From Methanobacterium sp. (GTDB taxonomy: Archaea; Methanobacteriota; Methanobacteria; Methanobacteriales; Methanobacteriaceae): a DNA stretch of 13,930 nucleotides. The stretch's first letter is position 1. Every line of letters begins with the position of its first letter. The DNA lies in the NCBI GenBank assembly GCA_003158115.1, contig PMGM01000101.1, positions 1 to 13,930 on the forward strand, in the 5' to 3' direction. Under the pieces are notes generated by a model. That model did not search any database and was not told where the DNA came from. It was given only the letters and a program-made list of their open reading frames with translations. Shown here in pieces: positions 1 through 7,230 of this stretch. The position numbers and the translations under genes were made by a program.

Positions 1-252
1 ACCCTTTCAATTCCCAAGATAAGGGGTGCGGAGATTATGGTCTTTCTTGATAATGCTGAAAGATTGACAGGAAAAGTTAATATTATAATAGAATCCGAAT
101 CCCAAGGATTTTTATCACGTATTATGGGCGATTCGAATAAAGCTAATCTGGAAAGACAGATAATTGAAATATCACAGATAGAGATAAGGAAGAGTTTTAG
201 AAAATATCCAGAAATTGTAGATGATTTTAATATTAATGTAGAGATTAGTTAG
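1..252 (+). CDS. Unrecognised protein, probably the C-terminal end of a gene cut by the window edge
   Basis: The frame is open from base 1 to the TAG at 250-252, giving 84 residues if the gene continues to the left. An internal ATG at 37 could instead start a complete 71-residue protein: GGGGTG at 23-28 lies 8 bases upstream and GGAG at 30-33 lies 3 bases upstream. I therefore cannot decide between a truncated gene and a whole small one. The protein is charged, with an Ile-rich stretch (NIIIE), then a helical, basic and acidic middle part and a short terminal strand (NINVEIS). There is no membrane segment, Cys cluster or familiar motif. The stop codon overlaps the ribosome binding site of the minD gene that follows, so the two are very probably translated from one mRNA. 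I do not recognise the family and assign no function. Confidence 0.6.
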   Translation, partial: TLSIPKIRGAEIMVFLDNAERLTGKVNIIIESESQGFLSRIMGDSNKANLERQIIEISQIEIRKSFRKYPEIVDDFNINVEIS

Positions 253-257
253 GAGGT
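251..257 (+). promoter_or_regulatory. Strong Shine-Dalgarno site of the first minD
   Basis: AGGAGGT lies five bases before the ATG at 263 and overlaps the TAG stop of the upstream gene. This supports translational coupling and fixes the minD start. Confidence 0.8.
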
Positions 258-262
258 ATAAG

Positions 263-1042
263 ATGACAAGAGTTATAACAGTTGCTTCAGGAAAGGGCGG
301 TGTAGGGAAGACAACTATAACAGCCAATTTAGGTGTTGCATTAGCAACTTACGGGGAAGAAACTATCGTACTGGATGCAGATGTTGCAATGGCCAACCTC
401 GAACTCATCCTAGGAATGGAAGGAAAATCAGTAACACTACATGATGTCCTTTCGGGTGCAGCATCCATAGAAGACGCCATATATGAGGGTCCTGGAGGCG
501 TCAAAGTAGTTCCAGCAGGAATATCATTAGAAGGTCTTCGTAAAGTTAAAATGGAAAGATTAGAAAGTGCATTGGAAATATTAGTTGAAAATACCGATAT
601 ACTACTTATAGATGCTCCTGCAGGACTTGAGAAGGATGCTTTGGCAGCTATAGCAGCTGCTCAGGAAATGATATTAGTTACTACTCCTGAAGTACCATCA
701 ATCAGTGATGCTTTAAAAACCAAGATCATTGCTAACAAACTTGGTGTTGAGATTATAGGTGTTGTTATAAACAGGGAGCAGCATGATAAAACTTTCTTAA
801 CAATTACTGAAATTGAGACCATACTTGAAGTACCAGTAATAGCAGTTATTCCAGACGATCCCGAAGTTAGTAGGGCAGCAGCATTTGGTGAACCATTAAT
901 TATTAAAAATCCCAAATCACCAACAAGCAATGCCATAATGCAGTTAGGTGCCGATTTAATAGGAGAAGAGTACCAACCAATTGAACCTGACAAAAAAGGA
1001 GTCATTTCAAAACTTGTTGAAGGCCTACTTGGTAGGAGATAA
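263..1042 (+). CDS. minD: MinD/ParA-family P-loop ATPase, first of a tandem pair
   Basis: This is a 259-residue SIMIBI-class ATPase of the MinD type, expected to bind ATP as a sandwich dimer and attach reversibly to the membrane. The deviant Walker A motif GKGGVGKTT lies at residues 10-18, with signature Lys11 and canonical Lys16 both present. The switch region [13 protein letters not shown] with Asp38 and Asp40 follows, then the Walker B region IDAPAGLEK at about 116-124. The tail, roughly 243-259 ([16 protein letters not shown]), is an amphipathic helix like the membrane-targeting sequence of MinD. The start is fixed by a strong AGGAGGT at 251-257, five bases before ATG. The gene sits directly behind the left-edge gene and 42 bases before a paralogue. 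In archaea MinD homologues are not simply FtsZ-placement factors; some are known to affect the position of polar structures and cell shape. The role here is inferred from the family only. Confidence 0.9.
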   Translation: MTRVITVASGKGGVGKTTITANLGVALATYGEETIVLDADVAMANLELILGMEGKSVTLHDVLSGAASIEDAIYEGPGGVKVVPAGISLEGLRKVKMERLESALEILVENTDILLIDAPAGLEKDALAAIAAAQEMILVTTPEVPSISDALKTKIIANKLGVEIIGVVINREQHDKTFLTITEIETILEVPVIAVIPDDPEVSRAAAFGEPLIIKNPKSPTSNAIMQLGADLIGEEYQPIEPDKKGVISKLVEGLLGRR

Positions 1043-1056
1043 TTTAAATCAATTGG

Positions 1057-1065
1057 TATATTATA
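1057..1065 (+). promoter_or_regulatory. Possible TATA box of a leaderless promoter for the second minD
   Basis: TATATTATA is centred about 24 bases upstream of the ATG at 1085, and there is no good Shine-Dalgarno sequence before that ATG. An archaeal TATA box is usually centred about 26 bases before the transcription start, so this arrangement would give a leaderless mRNA. The element would let the second ATPase be expressed independently of the first. No clear purine-rich BRE is visible upstream, so the call is tentative. Confidence 0.4.
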
Positions 1066-1084
1066 GGCTGGAAAAAGATATAAA

Positions 1085-1873
1085 ATGTCAAGATTCATAG
1101 CATTTGCTTCCGGAAAAGGCGGAGTCGGAAGAACATCATTAACATTCAACTTGGGAGTTGCACTGTCGCTGTTTGGAGAAGAAATTGTCATGCTAGACCT
1201 AGATCTAGTTATGGCCAATTTAGATGTCATAACAGGGCTTTTAAATCCAGATGTAACGCTACATGATGTTCTTGTACGTGACAAATCAATAGACGAATGT
1301 GTTTATGAAGTTAACCAGGGAATTCGTGTAGTACCAACTGGAATTCATTTTGAAACATTGAAACATATAAATCCCAATTATATTTCATGGAACAAGATAA
1401 TGAATGAGATATCTGAATATGGGGACATGTTTTTAATGGATCTCCCAGCAGGGATTAATGCAAACGTCTTTGAAGGGCTTCCTGAGAATACAGAAGCTAT
1501 ATTAGTTACTCAATCTACCATGCCATCAGTGGCTGATGCTCTAAAGATAAGAATTCTTTTCAACGAGCTTAACATAACGATAAGTGGTTTTGTACTGAAC
1601 ATGTGGTACGATGATAAGTTTTTACTATCAGAAAACGAGATAGAATCTATACTTGAAGTTCCAATGATAGGTCTAATACCATACGATAGGGAAGTTGAGA
1701 GATCAATGGCACTTGGAAGATCGGTTGTAGAAGTAAACCCTTCATCCCCAACAAGTAATGCAGTAATGCAACTTGCAGCTGATCTATTAGGAAAAGATTA
1801 TAAGCCTATTGAACCAAATAAAGATGGTATAGTAGGCAGAATAAAGAAATTTGTCGGATTACTTCCTGAATGA
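1085..1873 (+). CDS. MinD/ParA-family ATPase paralogue with Lys-to-Arg change in the P-loop
   Basis: This 262-residue protein aligns with the preceding MinD along its full length, sharing MANL after the switch, TLHDVL, PSxxDALK, ILEVP and SPTSNAxMQLxADLxG. It is clearly a tandem paralogue. The P-loop reads GKGGVGRTS at 10-18: signature Lys11 is kept, but the canonical Lys16 that contacts the ATP phosphates is Arg (AGA codon at 1130-1132). Asp38/Asp40 (MLDLDL) and Walker B DLPAG (119-123) remain. The C-terminus (about 244-262, NKDGIVGRIKKFVGLLPE) can again form an amphipathic membrane-binding helix but ends in an acidic Pro-Glu. The gene starts 42 bases after the first minD, without a strong ribosome binding site. 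I infer that it may bind nucleotide but hydrolyse it poorly, and could act as a regulatory partner of the first MinD. That is not shown by the sequence. Confidence 0.85.
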   Translation: MSRFIAFASGKGGVGRTSLTFNLGVALSLFGEEIVMLDLDLVMANLDVITGLLNPDVTLHDVLVRDKSIDECVYEVNQGIRVVPTGIHFETLKHINPNYISWNKIMNEISEYGDMFLMDLPAGINANVFEGLPENTEAILVTQSTMPSVADALKIRILFNELNITISGFVLNMWYDDKFLLSENEIESILEVPMIGLIPYDREVERSMALGRSVVEVNPSSPTSNAVMQLAADLLGKDYKPIEPNKDGIVGRIKKFVGLLPE

Positions 1874-1894
1874 CATATTTTAACAACTTAAACA

Positions 1895-1902
1895 TTTTTT
1901 TT
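1895..1902 (+). terminator. Oligo-T terminator candidate after the minD pair
   Basis: Eight consecutive T lie 22 bases after the stop of the second minD, with no strong stem before them. This is the usual form of an archaeal intrinsic terminator. Only about a dozen bases separate it from the ribosome binding site of the next gene, so read-through is possible. Confidence 0.45.
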
Positions 1903-1925
1903 AATATTCAACATGGGAGTAAAAC

Positions 1926-2804
1926 ATGAAAAATCCCAAATTAGATGTTCTTGGACTTGGAACATGCAACACCGATTTTTTAATGAATGTATCTCGTTTT
2001 TCTGATGCTGATGATGAGGTAGATATTGAAAAACTTCATATATCCCTTGGGGGATCAGCAGCTAACTTCACAGTGGAAGTGTCTCGTCTGGGTTTAAACG
2101 CAGGTATAATGGCACGAATTGGAAAAGATCAATATGGAGAATATATTCTATCAGAATTTAAACAGGAAAATATTAATACCGACAGATTAGTGCCTATTGA
2201 CGAAAAAACTGGAATGGCATTTATAGCTGTCGAACCAGAGGGTGAAAGGTCTATTTATACATTTATGGGAGCAAATTCTAAATTTAAACTCGAAAATGAA
2301 GATATTACTCACATTAAACATTCAGAAATACTACATATAACCGGCATGTACATTGAAGTTGTTGAAGAAGCTTCTAAATATGCCAACTTATTATCTTTCA
2401 ATCCTGGTGCCCTATTATCCTCTTATGGTTTAGATAATCTTGAAAAGATACTTAAAAGAACCGATATATTGTTTCTAAATCAAAAAGAAGTCACAATACT
2501 AACGGATATGGGATGTTATGATGGTGCTTTGGAACTTGTTGAAACGGGAGTACCATTGGTAGTTGTTACAATGGGGAATAAAGGAGCGATTGTTTTTAAT
2601 AAATCGGGTCAGATTCATTATCCGGCAAATAAACCAGATGTTCTTGATACAACAGGTGCAGGTGATTCATTTGCAGCAGGATTTATAGCATCATTTCATC
2701 AAAAAAAAAGTCTTAATGAATGTTTAAAATCAGGAAATGAATCTGCTGCTAATTGTGTTAGTAAATTAGGTGCACTAGATCATTTAAAATATAAATTTGG
2801 ATGA
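1926..2804 (+). CDS. PfkB-family (ribokinase-like) sugar or nucleoside kinase
   Basis: The 292-residue product has the normal length of a PfkB-family kinase, which transfers the ATP gamma-phosphate to a sugar or nucleoside hydroxyl in the cytoplasm. PfkB signature 1 spans about 42-66 (begins GGSAANF, ends ARIG). Signature 2 is DTTGAGDSFAAGFI at 241-254, holding the anion hole and the catalytic base Asp247. The middle part (NQKEVTILTD at about 185-194, then VVVTMGNKGA at 212-221) matches the family core. Methanogen members include nucleoside kinases as well as carbohydrate kinases, and the substrate cannot be chosen from sequence alone. A GGGAGT Shine-Dalgarno at 1915-1920, five bases before ATG, supports the start. 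The gene converges on the TatD-like gene with a 23-base gap, so it probably ends its own transcription unit. Confidence 0.88.
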   Translation: MKNPKLDVLGLGTCNTDFLMNVSRFSDADDEVDIEKLHISLGGSAANFTVEVSRLGLNAGIMARIGKDQYGEYILSEFKQENINTDRLVPIDEKTGMAFIAVEPEGERSIYTFMGANSKFKLENEDITHIKHSEILHITGMYIEVVEEASKYANLLSFNPGALLSSYGLDNLEKILKRTDILFLNQKEVTILTDMGCYDGALELVETGVPLVVVTMGNKGAIVFNKSGQIHYPANKPDVLDTTGAGDSFAAGFIASFHQKKSLNECLKSGNESAANCVSKLGALDHLKYKFG

Positions 2805-2827
2805 CAATAGACTTGAATATTTCTTTA

Positions 2828-3583
2828 TCATATCTTGTAAAACTCTGCAGCATTACTGTAAGATACTTTTTTAATATCTTCAGGCTCCACACCTGAAAGT
2901 CTAAGTTTATGAACTGTTTTAGGAACTGATAAAGGGTCAGATGGAGAGGAACTCATATCACTATCCAAAACAAATTTATCATAACCATATTCCTCCATTA
3001 TTTTAACTGCTTCATCTGCAGTCATCTTCTGGGGTTGAACAGTCAGTCCTAGAATCCCATTAAAATCCAAAACTCGTCTTATTATAGATTTATCTACATG
3101 ATCTAATAATACTAGGCTTGTATCAATATTATCTTCTATTATAGTGGCTGTTAATTCTGTAATTTCTTTTTTATTCGTTCTTGGTGTATGGACTATAACT
3201 TTAATGTTAAGTTCTTGTGCAAGGTTTAATTGTTTAATGAATACTTCCTTTTCCAGTTTTGTACCATTCTCAAGTCCAATTTCTCCAATAGCAACCACAT
3301 TTTTATTTTCAAGAAGTTCTGGAAGCTTTTCAAGAACAATTTCATAATCAAATGATATGCTTCTTGGATGAACACCAACAGCCGAGTATAATTTTACTCC
3401 ATTCTCAGCTGCCCTTTTGGTGTCATTTTCCATAATTCTGTGTATATGATCTAAAACAACTTCAGATGTAGACATTCTCATAGGATCATGTGCACAACTA
3501 ACCGCTGTATCAACACCTGCAATAGCCATCTTTTCAAAATCTTCATATGGTCTTGTATCTGCATGTATATGGGCATCTATCAT
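2828..3583 (-). CDS. TatD-like metal-dependent hydrolase, COG1099 type
   Basis: This is a 251-residue TIM-barrel amidohydrolase with the metal-site pattern of the TatD superfamily. It has HIHADTRP at 5-12 (His5 and His7), GVHPRS at 70-75, GEIGLE at 100-105 (Glu101), VHTPR at 131-135 (His132), DH at 161-162 and LDSDMSS at 206-212 (Asp207/Asp209). These are the expected divalent-metal ligands. The HxHxDTRP opening and the LDSDMSS close fit the archaeal COG1099 branch as I remember it. TatD relatives include DNases and tRNA-editing-type hydrolases, but the substrate of this branch is not known to me. AGGTGAT at 3587-3593 gives a well-spaced ribosome binding site, and a TATA-like element lies upstream. 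It follows glyS on the same strand after 109 bases containing T-tracts, so it probably has its own promoter. Confidence 0.85.
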   Translation of the reverse strand: MIDAHIHADTRPYEDFEKMAIAGVDTAVSCAHDPMRMSTSEVVLDHIHRIMENDTKRAAENGVKLYSAVGVHPRSISFDYEIVLEKLPELLENKNVVAIGEIGLENGTKLEKEVFIKQLNLAQELNIKVIVHTPRTNKKEITELTATIIEDNIDTSLVLLDHVDKSIIRRVLDFNGILGLTVQPQKMTADEAVKIMEEYGYDKFVLDSDMSSSPSDPLSVPKTVHKLRLSGVEPEDIKKVSYSNAAEFYKI

Positions 3584-3612
3584 ATTATCACCTTTTAAGC
3601 GCTATTAATGGA

Positions 3613-3625
3613 GTTAATATATAGT
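3613..3625 (-). promoter_or_regulatory. TATA box of the TatD-like gene
   Basis: Read on the minus strand the site is ACTATATATTAAC, centred about 36 bases before the ATG at 3583. This would place the transcript start roughly ten bases before the coding region, just ahead of the AGGTGAT ribosome binding site at 3587-3593. Confidence 0.5.
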
Positions 3626-3660
3626 ATCTAATTTATTTTTAACATCCTAATAATATTCCT

Positions 3661-3691
3661 ATAAAAAAAATTTAAAAAGGAAAGTTAAAAA
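3661..3691 (-). terminator. T-rich terminator region after glyS
   Basis: Immediately past the glyS stop codon the minus strand runs through T5, T5 and T8 tracts separated by short spacers. Repeated oligo-T without a strong stem is typical of archaeal termination. It separates glyS from the TatD-like gene. Confidence 0.55.
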
Positions 3692-3692
3692 T

Positions 3693-5414
3693 TCAGATAT
3701 CTTCAAAATCTATTCTGCCTTCCAATAAATTAACTAAAATATTGTAAATATCTTTTATTGGTTTTCTAACCTGTTTCAAGTCATCTCTATTTCTTATTGT
3801 CACAGTATGGTTTTCAAGTGTTTCATGGTCCACTGTCACGGCGAAAGGTACACCTATTTCGTCTGCTCGTGCATATCTACGTCCAATAGTGCCTGATCCA
3901 TCATACTCAGCTATTATGCCATGATTTCTTAATTCGTCTCTTATATTATTTGCAGTTTCAACAAGTTCATCCTTGTTTACAAGTGGAAAAACACTGACAC
4001 CAATAGGTGCTATCTCTTTCTCTAGTTTTAGATAAGTTCTATCTTCATTTTCTTTATAGGAATGAAGTAGTACAGAGTAGATAATACGGTCAATTCCATA
4101 AGATGGTTCAATAACATGTGGAAGTACCTTTTCTCCACGAATAATTTCCTCAAGTTCTTCAAAACTGATTATATCTGGAGTTATTTCATAGATTTTGCCT
4201 TCAATTTCTAATTTAAATTTACCCTCTTCATCAAATCCTTTTTTGATAACAGTGGCATCTAAATTTTTTAGGGAATCTAATATTTTAGGAGCATCTCCTT
4301 TGAAGAGAGGACCGAATTTTTTCATATCTGGTTTTACACCTAGTTTGGTTATGGTTTTTGGTTTGTCATACTCTATAAAAACACTCAGATCTTCCTTACT
4401 ATGGGTGCTGTGAGATTTTAAATCAAAATCAGTTCTATCAGCGATACCTATTATCTCAATCCATCCGAATCTATCTGTTTGAACTTCAACATCCCAGCAG
4501 TCAATTGCATAGTGGGCCATCTCGGTTGGAAGATGTTGTCTAAATCTTATTACATCAGAAGGAATTCCAAGGTCAGACAGGAACCTTGCGGCTAAGCATA
4601 GTTGATAAGTTAATATTTCGCTAGATATTATACCTTCTTCAACGGCTTTTTTTGCGTTAATTTTTTCAAGTTCTCTGCTGTTCATCTGCTGTTCAGCAGA
4701 GAATAGTGTTAATGTATCATCTGCAAATTTATCAAATTTGGGATGTGTTTTGATTGATGGATCAACAAATATCTCTGCCTCGGCTTGTGTGAATTCTCGA
4801 AGTCTGATAATTCCTTGACGTGGAGAAATCTCATTACGATATGCTTTACCAATCTGAACTACTCCAAATGGTAGTTTACCTCTAAAGAATCTTAAAAGTC
4901 TTTTAAATGGTATAAATATTCCCTGCGCTGTTTCAGGACGCATATATCCTGTTTTTTTACCTTTTGCGCCGATAAGTGTTTGGAACATTAAATTATAACT
5001 CCATACATGAGTTAAATGACCACCACATTTAGGACATACTATTTGATTTTCTGATAAGATTTCAGTCAGCCTTTGATCTTCAAGACCTTCAACCTCTTGA
5101 TCAATAACATCTTCAATGATATGATCTGCTCTATAAACTTCCATACACTCCTTACACTCGGTCATAGGATCTGTAAAATGGTCTACATGTCCAGACGCTT
5201 TTAAAGCTTCCTCTGGCATTATGGTTGGAGATTCTATTTCATAGAAACCTTCCTGTATTATGTAATATTTTCTCCATTTCTCAATAATATTACTTTTTAA
5301 TATGGCACCTAATGGGCCGTAATCAAAAAATCCTGCTGATCCAGAGTATATTTCAAATGAAGACCATAGAAATCCTCTTTTCTTTGCTATGTTCATTACC
5401 TTACTATCTGTCAT
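3693..5414 (-). CDS. glyS: Glycyl-tRNA synthetase, archaeal/eukaryotic alpha2 type
   Basis: The 573-residue enzyme charges tRNA-Gly with glycine using ATP. It is a class II synthetase of the single-subunit dimeric form. N-terminal residues SAGFFDYGPLGA (26-37) and YEIESPTIMPEE (58-69, motif 1 region) open the catalytic core. YMRPETAQGIF (157-167) and motif 2 FRNEISPR-type YRNEISPRQGI (192-202), followed by REFTQAE (206-212), are intact. Motif 3 is EPSYGIDRIIYSVL at 436-449. The anticodon-binding domain spans about 469-568 (IGVSVFPL, DGSGTIGRRYARADEIGVPF). An insert at about 85-135 carries two CxxC pairs (Cys87/Cys90 and Cys127/Cys130) that look like a zinc site. GAGGGA about eight bases before ATG supports the start. 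It lies 58 bases after dcd, without an obvious terminator between, so it probably shares its transcript. Confidence 0.96.
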   Translation of the reverse strand: MTDSKVMNIAKKRGFLWSSFEIYSGSAGFFDYGPLGAILKSNIIEKWRKYYIIQEGFYEIESPTIMPEEALKASGHVDHFTDPMTECKECMEVYRADHIIEDVIDQEVEGLEDQRLTEILSENQIVCPKCGGHLTHVWSYNLMFQTLIGAKGKKTGYMRPETAQGIFIPFKRLLRFFRGKLPFGVVQIGKAYRNEISPRQGIIRLREFTQAEAEIFVDPSIKTHPKFDKFADDTLTLFSAEQQMNSRELEKINAKKAVEEGIISSEILTYQLCLAARFLSDLGIPSDVIRFRQHLPTEMAHYAIDCWDVEVQTDRFGWIEIIGIADRTDFDLKSHSTHSKEDLSVFIEYDKPKTITKLGVKPDMKKFGPLFKGDAPKILDSLKNLDATVIKKGFDEEGKFKLEIEGKIYEITPDIISFEELEEIIRGEKVLPHVIEPSYGIDRIIYSVLLHSYKENEDRTYLKLEKEIAPIGVSVFPLVNKDELVETANNIRDELRNHGIIAEYDGSGTIGRRYARADEIGVPFAVTVDHETLENHTVTIRNRDDLKQVRKPIKDIYNILVNLLEGRIDFEDI

Positions 5415-5472
5415 TGTAAAAATCCCTCGAAAATAAAATCAAATAATTGGTTTTAGTTGTAAATGTTTTAAT

Positions 5473-6081
5473 TTAATCCTTAATCAGTGTAGATCCCCTG
5501 ATCAGTTCATAATCATGTTTAATCTTACTGGTAACCGGGCGACTTTGGTTCATATATTTACTATCGCGCTCAGGATGTCCATATGGACGCTCTGCAGGTG
5601 ATGTCATTGTTTCAAATACTATTTGACAAACCCTCTGTCCGGTGTATAGTGCAACAGGCATTTTTCCAATATTCGAAATTTCCAGAGTTATCTTACCACA
5701 GAAACCAGGGTCTATGTAGCCCGCTGTAACATGCATAGTAATTCCTAACCTTCCCATTGATGAACGACCTTCTACTCTTGCAACAAGATCATTGGGAAGT
5801 TCTACAGTTTCGTAAGTAGTGGCAAGTGCAAATTCACCGGGATGAATTATAAAGGGTTGTCCTTCTTCTATATAAAATGATTCCATATATCCGTCAATGT
5901 CTGATTTGTCCATTGGATCAATACATGGTTTTCTTATTATTTTGAAGCTCTTAAACTCATTTCCAATCCTTAAATCTACTGAAGATGGTTGAATCTGCTT
6001 TTCAGGTTCTTTTAAAGGTTTAATAACTATTTTGCCTAATTTTAAATGTTCTTTTATATCCTTGTCACTTAGAATGGCCAT
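5473..6081 (-). CDS. dcd: dCTP deaminase, probably the dUMP-forming (bifunctional) type
   Basis: The 202-residue protein belongs to the trimeric dCTP deaminase/dUTPase fold and supplies dUMP for dTTP synthesis. PSSVDLRIG (32-40) opens the fold, and EGRSSMGRLG (104-113) is the phosphate-binding motif. HVTAGYIDPGF (117-127) carries the nucleobase loop, and TLEIS contains the catalytic Glu134. The TAGYIDPGF version, followed by SPAERPYG and RDSKY near the C-terminus, resembles the bifunctional deaminase/diphosphatase of Mycobacterium tuberculosis as I remember it. The monofunctional E. coli enzyme has TAHRIDPGW instead. I therefore favour direct dCTP-to-dUMP conversion, by similarity only. The start codon follows immediately after the TAA of the DUF1512 gene, and its GAGGGC ribosome binding site lies inside that gene's last codons, indicating coupling. 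Confidence 0.92.
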   Translation of the reverse strand: MAILSDKDIKEHLKLGKIVIKPLKEPEKQIQPSSVDLRIGNEFKSFKIIRKPCIDPMDKSDIDGYMESFYIEEGQPFIIHPGEFALATTYETVELPNDLVARVEGRSSMGRLGITMHVTAGYIDPGFCGKITLEISNIGKMPVALYTGQRVCQIVFETMTSPAERPYGHPERDSKYMNQSRPVTSKIKHDYELIRGSTLIKD

Positions 6082-7230
6082 TTAATGCCCTCGTTTTCCT
6101 TTTTTGATATCTTCTTTTATGTTTATCTTAGTTATATCTTTGACTATGTTAGGTACTCCACAGCTGTTACCAACACCCAGTACAATAATTTTAGTTCCTG
6201 GTTCTGAGAGTGATATTGAATTATTAAGTACATCTAAAGCTTTTTTTGAAGATTCCAATATTTTCTGAGTCATTTGACACATTGCTTCCTCTGGTCCCAT
6301 TTTGACAATTATGGCATCGACCTCAAGATCATTTTTAACCATTTGCTCTTCAATAAGCCATTTATCCACTCCAAATCCTCCGATAACTACACCTATTCCT
6401 TCAGCAACAGATCCAGTTTCTTCACCTTCGAGCTTCTGTGCAGCATCAACAGTAATTAATCGCTTAATACCTTTTTCGTTTATTAAGCGATTTACGGTTT
6501 TTCCTATCTTTCCTACTCTGGCACCAGGACCTTTGGCACGAATGATAATTATTTCATGCCCATCCACCATTTTCTTGCCAATTACAATATCTTCAAAATA
6601 TTCTAATTCATCATCGGACAATTCTTCCATAAACATACCAGCAACTAAAGGTCCTATACCATCTCCAACAGGATTTCCATCAGAGAAAGTATTCACACCC
6701 TCATATTCTGCCTTAACTAATCTCATGATCATTGGAAGTCCCATTTGAAGCATCAAAAGTATTTGTAGATTTCCAGTTTTCTTTGAAAGTTCCAAATTAT
6801 GTCTTACCATCTTTGCAACACCGTTAATACCAAGTGTGGCTTTTAAGGTCATGGTAATATTAGATTTCCATTCATCATCGGCATTTGGAGCAATGGTTTT
6901 TGTCATGTGTTGAAATTTCTCTTCTCCCAAATCTAATATGCTTTCAAATTTGTTCATTATTCCTGCAGGGTCCAATGATACGGGCGGAACAATGAAGAAT
7001 TCCATGAAATTATCAATGGCTGCTGTGGGATCATTTCCAGGATTTCCCTTTTCAATAGAAATCTTTTTGAGTTTCAATTTAGATTCCTTAACCATATTCT
7101 CAATCTGGAACGTATAATTAGCTATTGAAGAGTTAATCCTCATTTTTAAAATAATTGGAAGCATTATAACCAATAATACGATTACAATGATCACGATTAT
7201 ATCAAAGGGAGTTATTCCTAGAAACATCAT
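6082..7230 (-). CDS. DUF1512-type archaeal membrane-anchored protein of unknown function
   Basis: The 382-residue protein starts with one hydrophobic helix (about 9-29, rich in Ile, Val and Leu) flanked by basic residues on the inner side, so it is probably anchored by its N-terminus with a large cytoplasmic domain. The soluble part has Met-rich helices (LLMLQMGLPMIMRLV at about 158-172). It then has an alpha/beta region with glycine-rich turns: IIIIRAKGPGARVGKIGK (227-244), LITVDAAQKLEGEETGSVAEG (258-278) and VLGVGNSCGVPN (350-361). This matches the DUF1512 family as I recall it; no function is known to me. The frame opens with two consecutive ATGs, and the GAGGA ribosome binding site is better spaced for the second (7227). 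The first ATG overlaps the trmJ stop in an ATGA. Tight packing between trmJ and dcd suggests a job tied to information processing or nucleotides, which is inference. Confidence 0.8.
   Translation of the reverse strand: MMFLGITPFDIIVIIVIVLLVIMLPIILKMRINSSIANYTFQIENMVKESKLKLKKISIEKGNPGNDPTAAIDNFMEFFIVPPVSLDPAGIMNKFESILDLGEEKFQHMTKTIAPNADDEWKSNITMTLKATLGINGVAKMVRHNLELSKKTGNLQILLMLQMGLPMIMRLVKAEYEGVNTFSDGNPVGDGIGPLVAGMFMEELSDDELEYFEDIVIGKKMVDGHEIIIIRAKGPGARVGKIGKTVNRLINEKGIKRLITVDAAQKLEGEETGSVAEGIGVVIGGFGVDKWLIEEQMVKNDLEVDAIIVKMGPEEAMCQMTQKILESSKKALDVLNNSISLSEPGTKIIVLGVGNSCGVPNIVKDITKINIKEDIKKGKRGH

Noticed and set aside
661..1284. Long minus-strand frame of 207 codons across both minD genes
   Set aside because: It lies opposite two clearly conserved ATPase genes, is rich in Ser/Thr/Ile as expected for an antisense shadow, and has no protein motif.
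6302..6748. Plus-strand frame of 148 codons opposite the DUF1512 gene
   Set aside because: Low-complexity Ser/Pro/Ile composition typical of an antisense frame in AT-rich DNA; the opposite strand codes for a better supported protein.
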